From Bacteroidota bacterium (GTDB lineage Bacteria; Bacteroidota; Bacteroidia; Bacteroidales; F082), in assembly GCA_013203805.1 (NCBI GenBank), contig JABMPH010000507.1, forward strand, positions 1 to 64,000: a stretch of 64,000 nucleotides of DNA, written 5' to 3'. Numbering within the stretch: position 1 is the stretch's first letter; the number at the start of each line of letters is the position of its first letter. A program made the translations under genes and the position numbers. Shown one piece after another: positions 44,669-53,294 of the stretch. The notes beneath the pieces are model-generated. The model worked only from the letters and a program-made list of their open reading frames with translations, did no database searches and was not told the DNA's origin.

Positions 44669-45760
44669 TTACTTTTGCTTCCTAAAAATATCCTCTTGAC
44701 GTTGGATTGATTCTTTATGAATTAATGTTAGCAGTTTTTTAAGGAAAACTTTATCAAGGCCCATGTGAGTTCCTATCGACATACGATCGGCAATAATCCC
44801 TGCCCATCGTTTCATTTGAAGAATGGTAATGTCATTTTCTCTTTTGTATTCACCAATTTCATCAATAATTTCCATTCGTTTTGATAGAATCTGCATCAAC
44901 TCACCATCCAACTTATCAACTTCTGTTCTAAGTTCCTCAAGCTTATGCTGAAAGTCCAAGTCACCCCTTTTATGCCTGATAACGAGTCGTTCAAGCATTT
45001 TTTGCAAATATTTGGGTGTAATTTGCTGAGCGGCATCCGTTAGTGCATTATCAGGATCGAAATGGCTCTCAATCATTAAGCCATCCATTTCAAGATCCAA
45101 AGCTTTTTGTGAAATTGTTTCAATTAGATCCCGCTTTCCACAAATATGACTTGGATCAACAATTATTGGAAGTCGAGGTGCAATTCGTTTAAGCTCAATT
45201 GGGATTTCCCACATAGGTGCATTACGAAAAGGTGATTTTTCAAAATAATGAAACCCACGATGTATTGCGATTATCTTATTTATCCCAATGGCATTCATCC
45301 GTTCAATTGCTCCTAACCATAATTTAATATCAGGATTTACCGGATTTTTTATCATAACAGGTATATCAACACCTGCTAAAGTTTCAGCAATTGCTTGTAC
45401 CGAGAATGGATTTACAACCGTACGAGCACCAATCCAAAGTAAATCAACATCATGCTTCAATGCCAACTCAACATGTTTGGCATCAGCAACCTCAACTGTG
45501 GTTAGCAATCCTGTTTCTTCTTTTACTTTTTTGAGCCAGATCAATCCTTGCTCACCCACACCTTCAAATTCATTAGGCCTAGTGCGAGGTTTCCAAATAC
45601 CTGCCCTGAAAACATGTACTTTGTTTATTTCTGCAAGCTGACGAGCAGTTTTGAGCAACTGGTACTCACTCTCAGCGCTACATGGGCCTGAAATTATCAA
45701 TGGTAATCCATTGGTATCGATCCATTCGTTAAGAGGCAGTATTTTTAGTTTAGGGCTCAC
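44669..45760 (-). CDS. DAHP synthase / chorismate mutase type II fusion
   Basis: The 363-residue bifunctional enzyme has an N-terminal 3-deoxy-7-phosphoheptulonate synthase of the AroA(I-beta)/KdsA-like type (about 10-265; GPCSAES, FRAGIWKPRTRP, HRGFHYFEKSP, PSHICGKRD). The C-terminal AroQ chorismate mutase covers about 270-355 (LRTEVDKLDGELMQILSKRM, split around the catalytic helix). It supplies and diverts chorismate for aromatic amino acids, with the mutase domain also allowing feedback control. A fragment of its 3' end is repeated at 42867-42959. It is transcribed alone. Confidence 0.92.
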   Translation of the reverse strand: MSPKLKILPLNEWIDTNGLPLIISGPCSAESEYQLLKTARQLAEINKVHVFRAGIWKPRTRPNEFEGVGEQGLIWLKKVKEETGLLTTVEVADAKHVELALKHDVDLLWIGARTVVNPFSVQAIAETLAGVDIPVMIKNPVNPDIKLWLGAIERMNAIGINKIIAIHRGFHYFEKSPFRNAPMWEIPIELKRIAPRLPIIVDPSHICGKRDLIETISQKALDLEMDGLMIESHFDPDNALTDAAQQITPKYLQKMLERLVIRHKRGDLDFQHKLEELRTEVDKLDGELMQILSKRMEIIDEIGEYKRENDITILQMKRWAGIIADRMSIGTHMGLDKVFLKKLLTLIHKESIQRQEDIFRKQK

Positions 45761-45813
45761 AGTTTAATTATTCAGATTATTCGATTGTTATATATTTGTT
45801 ATTCAACTACTCA

Positions 45814-45841
45814 ATTCACCACTCACTATTCACCACTCACT
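45814..45841. repeat. 14-bp tandem repeat overlapping the S46 peptidase stop codon
   Basis: ATTCACCACTCACT occurs twice back to back (45814-45827 and 45828-45841); a looser third copy lies to the left. On the minus strand the repeat encodes the last residues (VSGE) and stop of the peptidase gene, so the gene end lies within the repeat. Confidence 0.8.
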
Positions 45842-47994
45842 AATTTCATCTCATCCAATAGATATCCAGCTCCTGCATATTTATCAACTATAAAAAGAAA
45901 ATATCGAATGTCGATTGAAATATTACGGCATACATTTGGATCGTACATTAAGTCACTCATTGTGCCTTCCCAACATCTATCAAAATTAACTCCAACCAAC
46001 TCTCCATTTGCATTTAGTACCGGGCTTCCTGAATTACCTCCTGTTGTATGGTTGCTTGCCGCAAATCCCACATGCAGTGACCCATCCTTATCAGCATATT
46101 GGCCATAATCCTTGGTTTCATATAACTCTCTTAACCTATCTGTTACAACATAATCATAAATGTCAGGATCTTCCTTTTCCATTATACCATCGAGTGTAGT
46201 GAAATGCTTATAATACACTGCATCCTTTGGTGAATAGCCATTAACATTTCCATAAGTAACACGTAGTGTAAAATTTGCATCGGGATAAAAGTGATTATCG
46301 GGTTTCATTTCCATTTGTGCCTTCAAGTATATCCGTTGCAGGCTATCTATTGAATTATTAATACTTGTCATGTTACCCCTAAACTTCTCTTTGAAAAGTT
46401 TTCCCATTTCCATTGCCATAATGTATGCAGGATCTCTTTCAATTTTCTTATAGCTCTTTGATTTATAATTATCTAATAATGAAGATAATCTACCCTCCTT
46501 ATCAAACATCGACTTTGCAAAAACATATTGTGTATATGCTTTATAATCATAATTATACTTATTATGAATTGTATTAAAAAAATCAGGTTTAAATTCTGTG
46601 GTTAAACTATTATCATATATTCTCAATAATGAAGTCATTACTTCCTCATCAATTGGTTTATAATAATCTTTGAAGAAAGCAATGTTTTGCTTTTTGAGCT
46701 TTTCTATTTCCTTATTAATTTCATCAACACTTTTAGTTTTGTCTTTACTTAGTTCAACCAATTTGGCATATGTACTTGCAAATTTAACAATTTCGATGGC
46801 CATACCTGCTTCCATCATATAATGAGCAGCAACCTTAATTGGAGTTAATTCGCCATAAAGCTTTTTAAATTCGGGCATTAAACCAGCATATTGATCATTC
46901 CCTGATAAGCTTGCCCAATGAGTAAATTCATCCTCATATTTTTGCTTGGCTTCAATACCATTCATTCGCTTAACTCCTCCACTTTCACCAATCATCTTTT
47001 TCCAATAGTTTGCAACCCTGGCATCCTTTGTTGCATATTTAATTCTTACTTCAGGATCTTTATTTGAGTATTTTTTAAATATATCAAGTCGAGTTTCTCG
47101 TAACTCTATTTTATCAGGATTACCAACTTCTGTAATCATCTCGATGGCATATGATGGTAGGTATTCGTTTGTACGGGCAGGATATCCAAAAACAAATGTA
47201 AAGTCACCTTCTTCAACCCCATCAAGTGATATTGGGAAATAAAATTTTGGTTGATATGGCACATTATCTTCTGAATATTCAGCAGGGTTTCCCTCTTTGT
47301 TAACATAAATTCTAAACAACGAAAAATCGCCGGTATGTCGCGGCCACATCCAGTTATCAGTATCGCCGCCAAATTTTCCAATATTTGATGGAGGAGCACC
47401 AACGAGCCGAATATCCTTAAATACTTCGGTTATCATCATATAATATGCATTACCCTGAAAAAAAGGTTTTACGCTTGCTTTATATTTTGAGCCTTTTTCA
47501 AAATTATCAGTTACTCTTTTAATGTTAGCCTTTATAACACTCTGTCTGTCTTTCATCGACATATTCTCATCAACAGCTGTAAGAATGCTGTCTGTTACAT
47601 CTCTCATTTCAATCAAAAGTGTAGCTGTAAGACCAGGATTTGGTAGTTCCTCTCCTCTATTCATAGCCCAAAACCCATCGGTTAAATAATCATGTTCAAC
47701 CGTGCTGTGTTTTTGGATATTTCCAAATCCGCAGTGATGATTTGTAAGAAGCAGTCCATCCTTTGAAATTATTTCACTGGTACATCCTCTTCCAAAAAGT
47801 AAGATCGCATCTTTTAAACTGCTTTTATTGATTGAATAAATATCCTCTGCAGTAATTTTCATTCCCATCTCCTGCATTTCCTTTTCATTCATTTGTTGCA
47901 GTAACATTGGGATCCACATGCCTTCACCACCAATAATAGTAAGTCTGGAAAAAATCACAAAAATTATAACCAAAATAGTTGATCTGATTTTCAT
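45826..47994 (-). CDS. S46 dipeptidyl peptidase, DPP11-like (Asp/Glu-specific)
   Basis: The 722-residue exported serine peptidase removes dipeptides from peptide N-termini in the periplasm. It has a signal peptide (1-22), the catalytic His in TNHHCGFGN (about 86), the Asp in DTDNWMWPRHTGDF (about 226), and the nucleophile S655 in GGNSGSPV. The residue that sets specificity, number 673 in Porphyromonas enzymes, is R673 here (NFDRCWEG). Arg marks DPP11 (P1 Asp/Glu), while Gly marks DPP7. A TACTTTTG -7 lies upstream at 48020-48027. The gene ends inside a short tandem repeat. Confidence 0.9.
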   Translation of the reverse strand: MKIRSTILVIIFVIFSRLTIIGGEGMWIPMLLQQMNEKEMQEMGMKITAEDIYSINKSSLKDAILLFGRGCTSEIISKDGLLLTNHHCGFGNIQKHSTVEHDYLTDGFWAMNRGEELPNPGLTATLLIEMRDVTDSILTAVDENMSMKDRQSVIKANIKRVTDNFEKGSKYKASVKPFFQGNAYYMMITEVFKDIRLVGAPPSNIGKFGGDTDNWMWPRHTGDFSLFRIYVNKEGNPAEYSEDNVPYQPKFYFPISLDGVEEGDFTFVFGYPARTNEYLPSYAIEMITEVGNPDKIELRETRLDIFKKYSNKDPEVRIKYATKDARVANYWKKMIGESGGVKRMNGIEAKQKYEDEFTHWASLSGNDQYAGLMPEFKKLYGELTPIKVAAHYMMEAGMAIEIVKFASTYAKLVELSKDKTKSVDEINKEIEKLKKQNIAFFKDYYKPIDEEVMTSLLRIYDNSLTTEFKPDFFNTIHNKYNYDYKAYTQYVFAKSMFDKEGRLSSLLDNYKSKSYKKIERDPAYIMAMEMGKLFKEKFRGNMTSINNSIDSLQRIYLKAQMEMKPDNHFYPDANFTLRVTYGNVNGYSPKDAVYYKHFTTLDGIMEKEDPDIYDYVVTDRLRELYETKDYGQYADKDGSLHVGFAASNHTTGGNSGSPVLNANGELVGVNFDRCWEGTMSDLMYDPNVCRNISIDIRYFLFIVDKYAGAGYLLDEMKLVSGE

Positions 47995-48019
47995 ATTTAC
48001 TTGTTTATTAATAAGAAGG

Positions 48020-48027
48020 CAAAAGTA
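48020..48027 (-). promoter_or_regulatory. -7 element TACTTTTG before the S46 peptidase gene
   Basis: The complement of 48020-48027 is TACTTTTG, a perfect TAnnTTTG match ~25 bases before the ATG at 47994. Confidence 0.5.
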
Positions 48028-48059
48028 TTGAAAAAAGAGACAGGGGGAAGAAAAAAGTG

Positions 48060-48150
48060 TTTGAAGCCTGGAGTCGGAAGGCCAAAGTCGGAAGTGGGCA
48101 GTCCACAGTCAGGAAAAGACTGAGGACTGAAGACTGAAGACTTCCCGCTT
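48060..48150. repeat. Stuttering GTCGGAAG / GACTGAAGACT repeat
   Basis: This divergent intergenic stretch contains repeated short words: GAGTCGGAAGG, AAAGTCGGAAG, then AGTCCACAGTC, GACTGAGGACTGAAGACTGAAGACTTC. GACTG-type words occur on one side and their near complements (CAGTC) on the other, so it can fold. It lies between the divergent peptidase and icmF promoters. Confidence 0.6.
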
Positions 48151-48168
48151 CAGAAATCAAACTTTGCC

Positions 48169-48176
48169 TATATTTG
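48169..48176 (+). promoter_or_regulatory. -7 element TATATTTG before icmF
   Basis: TATATTTG matches TAnnTTTG exactly and lies 25 bases before the ATG at 48202. Transcription would start near 48182. Confidence 0.5.
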
Positions 48177-48201
48177 CACCTAAGTGAAAATTACATAAAA
48201 T

Positions 48202-51200
48202 ATGACACAGGCTCAGAAGGTATATAAACCAAAAAATCACATACGAATTGTAACTGCAGCATCCCTGTTTGACGGGCATGATGCCGCAATAAATGTAATG
48301 CGAAGAATCATTCAGGCATCAGGTGCTGAAGTTATCCACCTTGGTCATAACCGATCGGTTCATGAAATTGTAAACACTGCTATCCAGGAAGATGCGCAGG
48401 CAATCGCCCTGACTTCATATCAAGGAGGACATATGGAATTTTTGAAGTATATGTTTGATATGCTCAAAGAAAAAGGATGTGGGCACATCAAGATTTTTGC
48501 CGGAGGAGGCGGTGTTATTCTTCCTTTCGAGATAAAAGAGGTTCAGGAATATGGTGTTACCCGCATATATACACCTGATGATGGTATGGAAATGGGATTA
48601 CAAGGAATGATTAATGACCTGCTGGAAAAATCAGATTTTCCCACAGGAAACAGAATTGATTTCGAAATTGACGACATATATGATCGTGATTATGTAGCCA
48701 TTGCAAGGTTAATTAGTGCTGCCGAAAATAACCCTGAACAAACAACACCCATTATTGATAAGCTGGTAAAAAAGATTGCTGGTAAAAAAGCTCCTGTACT
48801 AGGTATAACAGGAACCGGTGGTGCCGGAAAATCATCACTAGTCGATGAAATTGTACGACGCTTTTTAGTTAATTTTCCTGATAAGACATTAGCAATTATC
48901 TCTGTCGATCCATCAAAAAGAAAATCGGGTGGCGCACTACTTGGCGATAGAATAAGAATGAATGCCATAGATAATAGCAGGGTTTATATGCGTTCGTTGG
49001 CAACCCGTCAATCAAACCTCAGTATAAGCAAATACGTTAAAGATGCCGAAACAATTGCTCAGGCAGCAGGCTTCGATTTAATCATACTTGAAACATCTGG
49101 CATCGGTCAGTCTGACACTGCGATTATCGACCATAGTGATGTGTCGTTTTATGTTATGACACCGGAATATGGAGCTGCAAGTCAGTTGGAAAAAATCGAC
49201 ATGCTTGATTATGCCGATATTATCGCATTAAATAAATCCGATAAAAGAGGAGCCCTCGATGCCTTACGTGATGTTAGAAAACAATATCAACGCAATAATA
49301 TGCTCTTTGATGTTGACCCTGAGAAACTTCCTGTTTATGGAACTGTTGCATCACAATTTAATGATCCGGGAGTTAATGAATTATACGCAAACCTTCTTCT
49401 TACACTCAATAAAAAAACGGGCTCTGATTTTGACATAAGTGATAAGTTAATTGAGCATAGTCCTGAAAAAATCTATATTATTCCACCAAAACGGGTCAGG
49501 TATTTATCAGAGATAGCCGAAACCATCCGTAAATATAACAGCAATGTAATAAGCCAAAGCAAGGTTGCCCAAAAACTTCATAGCCTTAATCAATCAATTG
49601 AAATTGTTAAGGAATGCGGAAAAGAAAAAGAAGCCATTACATTAACTGAAATATTTGAAAACACATTAAAAGAACTCGAACCGTCAAACAAAGAAATCCT
49701 GGATAACTGGGCGGCAAAAAAGAAACAGTACGAGGGTGATTATTACACATTTAAGGTAAGGGATAAGGAATTTAAAATCGCAACTAAAGTTGAGTCCCTG
49801 TCGCGTAATATGATACCCAAAATAAGTTTACCGAAATTTGAAAGCTGGGGAGAGATACTACGATGGGTACTAAGCGAAAATGTTCCGGGCGAATTTCCAT
49901 TTGCAGCCGGGGTATTCCCATTTAAACGTGAGGGTGAAGACCCAACTCGTATGTTTGCAGGCGAAGGTGGTCCAGAACGCACAAACCGCCGATTCCATTA
50001 TGTATCAAGGGGGTTAGCTGCTAAAAGACTTTCTACAGCCTTCGATTCAGTTACATTATATGGCGAAGACCCCGACATGAGACCCGATATTTACGGTAAA
50101 ATAGGAAATGCAGGGGTAAGCATATCCTGTCTGGATGATGCAAAAAAACTCTATTCCGGTTTCAACCTAGCCGATCCAATGACATCCGTTTCAATGACCA
50201 TAAACGGGCCAGCTCCAACAATGGTTAGCTATTTTATGAATGCTGCTACAGATCAACAATGCGAGGTATACATTAAAGAAAACAGGCTGGAAGATAGTGT
50301 AAACAGTACCATTTCCGAATTATATAAAAATAAGGGGACAATACGCCCTTCATATCAGGGTGACATACCAGAAGGTAATAACGGCCTTGGGCTAATGTTA
50401 CTTGGTGTAACAGGCGACATGGTGCTTCCTGCCGATGTATATGAAAAAATCAAAAAAGATACGGTTTGCAGGGTACGTGGAACAATTCAGGCCGACATCC
50501 TCAAAGAAGACCAGGCTCAAAATACTTGTATCTTTTCAACTGATTTTTCGCTGAAAATGATGGGTGATATACAGGAATATTTTATCAAAAATTATGTTCA
50601 GAATTTCTATAGTGTTTCCATTTCAGGATATCATATAGCCGAAGCGGGGGCGAACCCTATAAGTCAATTGGCATTTACTCTGGCAAACGGATTTACATAT
50701 GTTGAGTATTATCTGTCGAGGGGAATGGACATAAATAAATTTGCACCAAACCTGTCGTTCTTTTTCTCAAATGGAGAAGACCCTGAATATGCTGTTATAG
50801 GTCGTGTTGCACGTTTAATTTGGGCAAAAGCTATGAAGCTTAAATATGATGCCAACGAACGTTCTCAAAAACTCAAATATCATATCCAAACCTCAGGTAG
50901 ATCATTGCACGCTCAGGAAATCGATTTTAATGATATCCGTACTACTTTACAGGCATTATATGCCATATATGACAACTGCAACTCGCTTCATACCAATGCT
51001 TATGATGAGGCAATCACAACTCCAACCGAAGAATCGGTAAGAAGAGCCATTGCCATTCAGATGATAATAAACCACGAATTGGGCTTAGCCAAAAATCAAA
51101 ATCCATTACAAGGGTCATTTATTATCGAAGAACTAACCGAGCTGGTTGAGGAAGCGATATTAAGCGAAATGGACAGATTAACTGAGCGTGGCGGAGTACT

Positions 51201-51576
51201 TGGTTCGATGGAGACAATGTACCAGCGAGGAAAGATACAGGAAGAAAGCCTGTATTATGAAAACCTAAAGCATTCTGGTGAAATGCCAATAATTGGTGTT
51301 AATACATTTTTAGGGAGCAATGGCTCGAAAACGGTTGTGCCTGGAGAGGTAATTCGTGCTACTGAAAAAGAAAAGCAGTATCAAATAAATATGCTAAATC
51401 AATTACATAATACTTGGAGTGAAGAGGCTGAAGAAGCATTGAAAACACTTAAAATAAAAGCCATAAAAAATGAAAACGTTTTTGAAGCACTTATGGATGC
51501 GGCAAAGTATGCATCGATAGGACAAATCACAAATACACTTTTTGAAGTTGGGGGTCAGTATCGTAGAAATATGTAG
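48202..51576 (+). CDS. icmF: Fused isobutyryl-CoA mutase (IcmF)
   Basis: The 1124-residue B12 enzyme interconverts isobutyryl-CoA and n-butyryl-CoA. It has a cobalamin domain (about 10-140, base-off motif DGHDAA), a MeaB-like GTPase chaperone (about 190-420, P-loop [13 protein letters not shown]) and a mutase TIM barrel (about 570-1124). Two residues separate isobutyryl- from methylmalonyl-CoA mutases. F585 (PTRMFAG) stands where the latter have Tyr, and Q773 (EDQAQNTC) stands where they have Arg. Both are of the isobutyryl type. It is followed by butyrate kinase in the same direction, which fits valine fermentation. It is the only acyl-CoA mutase in the window. Confidence 0.95.
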   Translation: MTQAQKVYKPKNHIRIVTAASLFDGHDAAINVMRRIIQASGAEVIHLGHNRSVHEIVNTAIQEDAQAIALTSYQGGHMEFLKYMFDMLKEKGCGHIKIFAGGGGVILPFEIKEVQEYGVTRIYTPDDGMEMGLQGMINDLLEKSDFPTGNRIDFEIDDIYDRDYVAIARLISAAENNPEQTTPIIDKLVKKIAGKKAPVLGITGTGGAGKSSLVDEIVRRFLVNFPDKTLAIISVDPSKRKSGGALLGDRIRMNAIDNSRVYMRSLATRQSNLSISKYVKDAETIAQAAGFDLIILETSGIGQSDTAIIDHSDVSFYVMTPEYGAASQLEKIDMLDYADIIALNKSDKRGALDALRDVRKQYQRNNMLFDVDPEKLPVYGTVASQFNDPGVNELYANLLLTLNKKTGSDFDISDKLIEHSPEKIYIIPPKRVRYLSEIAETIRKYNSNVISQSKVAQKLHSLNQSIEIVKECGKEKEAITLTEIFENTLKELEPSNKEILDNWAAKKKQYEGDYYTFKVRDKEFKIATKVESLSRNMIPKISLPKFESWGEILRWVLSENVPGEFPFAAGVFPFKREGEDPTRMFAGEGGPERTNRRFHYVSRGLAAKRLSTAFDSVTLYGEDPDMRPDIYGKIGNAGVSISCLDDAKKLYSGFNLADPMTSVSMTINGPAPTMVSYFMNAATDQQCEVYIKENRLEDSVNSTISELYKNKGTIRPSYQGDIPEGNNGLGLMLLGVTGDMVLPADVYEKIKKDTVCRVRGTIQADILKEDQAQNTCIFSTDFSLKMMGDIQEYFIKNYVQNFYSVSISGYHIAEAGANPISQLAFTLANGFTYVEYYLSRGMDINKFAPNLSFFFSNGEDPEYAVIGRVARLIWAKAMKLKYDANERSQKLKYHIQTSGRSLHAQEIDFNDIRTTLQALYAIYDNCNSLHTNAYDEAITTPTEESVRRAIAIQMIINHELGLAKNQNPLQGSFIIEELTELVEEAILSEMDRLTERGGVLGSMETMYQRGKIQEESLYYENLKHSGEMPIIGVNTFLGSNGSKTVVPGEVIRATEKEKQYQINMLNQLHNTWSEEAEEALKTLKIKAIKNENVFEALMDAAKYASIGQITNTLFEVGGQYRRNM

Positions 51577-51836
51577 TTGAAATTTTTTGCATATTTTATC
51601 CAAATGTAGATAAGTATGAAATAGGGAAATAAGGGTATAGGGAAATATGTGGACATCCCTTCACTAATATTTCCTTATAAGGTCATAACTTTATTCCCCC
51701 CATACCCTTTTGCCCATATACCCTTATTCCCCTTTACCCCCCCTTCTCCAATATAACTTTAATATATAAGTTCTCCTTAATTTGAAAATTTCCTTATTAT
51801 TCAGAAACATTAATTAAATTTGTACTGTACTACCAA
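51577..51836. repeat. Inverted repeat of the GGGAAATAAGGG family, copy 3
   Basis: GGGAAATAAGGGTATA (51624-51639) pairs with TATACCCTTATTCCCC (51717-51732) at 15 of 16 positions. The 77-base interior contains further CCC-rich words. The sequence resembles the elements at 26288 and 32033. It probably ends icmF transcription. No gene is visible in this gap. Confidence 0.6.
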
Positions 51837-51865
51837 TTGTTACAGATTAATACTTACTATTTTTG
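51837..51865 (+). promoter_or_regulatory. Bacteroidota promoter for butyrate kinase
   Basis: TTG (51837-51839), an 18-base spacer and TATTTTTG (51858-51865) match the TTG-N19-TAnnTTTG consensus. The leader to the ATG at 51959 is about 87 bases. Confidence 0.6.
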
Positions 51866-51958
51866 TTAACTATTTGGAAAAATTGATTTGATACCAATGG
51901 AACTCATTTGCTTAAATCAGAGTGAAGTTGGGGAAAATAATACAACTATAAAGCAGCT

Positions 51959-53032
51959 ATGATTAAGAAAAATATTCTTGTTATTTACCCTGAGGAAGAT
52001 GTAACTAAAATTGCGGTGTATAGAAATACCGAACCCATATTTTTAAAAACAATTCGTCATTCAGAAGATACCTTAAGTTCATTTAATCATTTCACCGAAC
52101 AAATTGAACTACGGTTAAATAGCATTATAGATGAATTAGAAAACAACGGTTTACTTCTCGAAGATATTGAAATTGTAATGGGGCGTAGCGGCCTTATGAA
52201 GCCTGTTACACAGGGAGTTTATGAAATTACACCTAAAATGGTGGCTGATCTTAAGGAAGGAGCGATGGGTATGCATGCCACAAATTTGGGGGGGTTAATA
52301 TCTTATCATATGGCCAAAAAACTTGGCAAAAAAGCATATGTTGCTAACCCAATTGTTGTTGATGAGCTTAGTGATGTTGCTCGTATAACAGGTCATCCAA
52401 GATTCAAAAGAAAATCCATCTTCCATGCCCTAAACCATAAATTTGTTTCATCGCAATATGCCAAATCCGTTCATCGACAATATGAAGACCTCAATTTAAT
52501 TGTATGTCATATAGGCAAAGGTGGTATCTCGATAGGAGCTCATGAAAAAGGTAAGGTCGTTGATGTAAATCAGGCACATGATGGTGGTGGACCATTTTCG
52601 ATAACCCGTTCGGGAACTTTGCCAATGGGGCAACTAATAGAACTATGTTTTAGTGGCGAAATGACCAAGGATGAGGTTATGGAAATGATTACATCAAAGG
52701 GCGGATATTCAGCATATCTTGGCACATCCAATATTTCGAAAATAAACGAACGCATTGCAAATGGCGACCAGGAAGCTATGGATATTTCCTATGCATTGTC
52801 ATATCAGGTTTCGAAGGAAATAGCATCTCATTACGCAACTTTAAAAGGTGAAGTTGATTGTATTATCCTTACGGGAATTATATTTGATAGCGACCAATTT
52901 CTGAAAAATGTGAAAAGCCGACTTGCAGGTTTAGCGCCAATCGCACTATATCCAACGGTTAATGATTTCGCTTCTCTAGCTTCATTCGGGCTTATGGTAC
53001 TTAAAAACGAGGTTGAGGTTAAACAGTATTAA
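51959..53032 (+). CDS. buk: Butyrate kinase
   Basis: The 357-residue cytoplasmic ASKHA-fold kinase interconverts butyryl phosphate + ADP and butyrate + ATP. Motifs are VMGRSGLMKPV (about 78-88), VCHIGKGGISIGAH (about 182-195), DGGGPFSITRSGTLPMG (about 208-224) and the late CIILTGI. The length matches butyrate kinases rather than acetate kinase (~400). It is next to icmF and has its own promoter. No phosphotransbutyrylase gene is visible in the window. Confidence 0.93.
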   Translation: MIKKNILVIYPEEDVTKIAVYRNTEPIFLKTIRHSEDTLSSFNHFTEQIELRLNSIIDELENNGLLLEDIEIVMGRSGLMKPVTQGVYEITPKMVADLKEGAMGMHATNLGGLISYHMAKKLGKKAYVANPIVVDELSDVARITGHPRFKRKSIFHALNHKFVSSQYAKSVHRQYEDLNLIVCHIGKGGISIGAHEKGKVVDVNQAHDGGGPFSITRSGTLPMGQLIELCFSGEMTKDEVMEMITSKGGYSAYLGTSNISKINERIANGDQEAMDISYALSYQVSKEIASHYATLKGEVDCIILTGIIFDSDQFLKNVKSRLAGLAPIALYPTVNDFASLASFGLMVLKNEVEVKQY

Positions 53033-53153
53033 AGAATCCTCCATCAAACAAGGTGGACTTGGATTACAACCTATGAGCGCTTTAAAAAGATACAATTACA
53101 TATCTTGGAGTATTGGAGTACTGGGTTGTTGTATTGCATAAAAAGTTTAACAA

Positions 53154-53288
53154 CTATTTAAAATTTTGAAAATACATTTGGTATGGGCTCAATTTCAGCC
53201 TGTTAAGAATTCTCAGCACTCCATTATTGTTGTCATGTAAAACAATCATTACATAACCATCTTCAAGAATCTGGTCTTTAGTTAAATA
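53154..53288 (-). pseudogene. Possible remnant of a coding sequence
   Basis: After the HDAC-fusion stop, an open minus-strand stretch of ~43 codons reads TKDQILEDGYVMIVLHDNNN, then GVLRILNRLKLSPYQMYF, and ends with TAG. It has protein-like composition but no start codon apart from an internal Met, and I do not recognise it. It may be the tail of a lost gene or a chance ORF. Confidence 0.25.
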
Positions 53289-53294
53289 TTATAT

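Noticed and set aside
48202-51576. Methylmalonyl-CoA mutase assignment
   Set aside because: F585 and Q773 and the internal GTPase domain identify IcmF.
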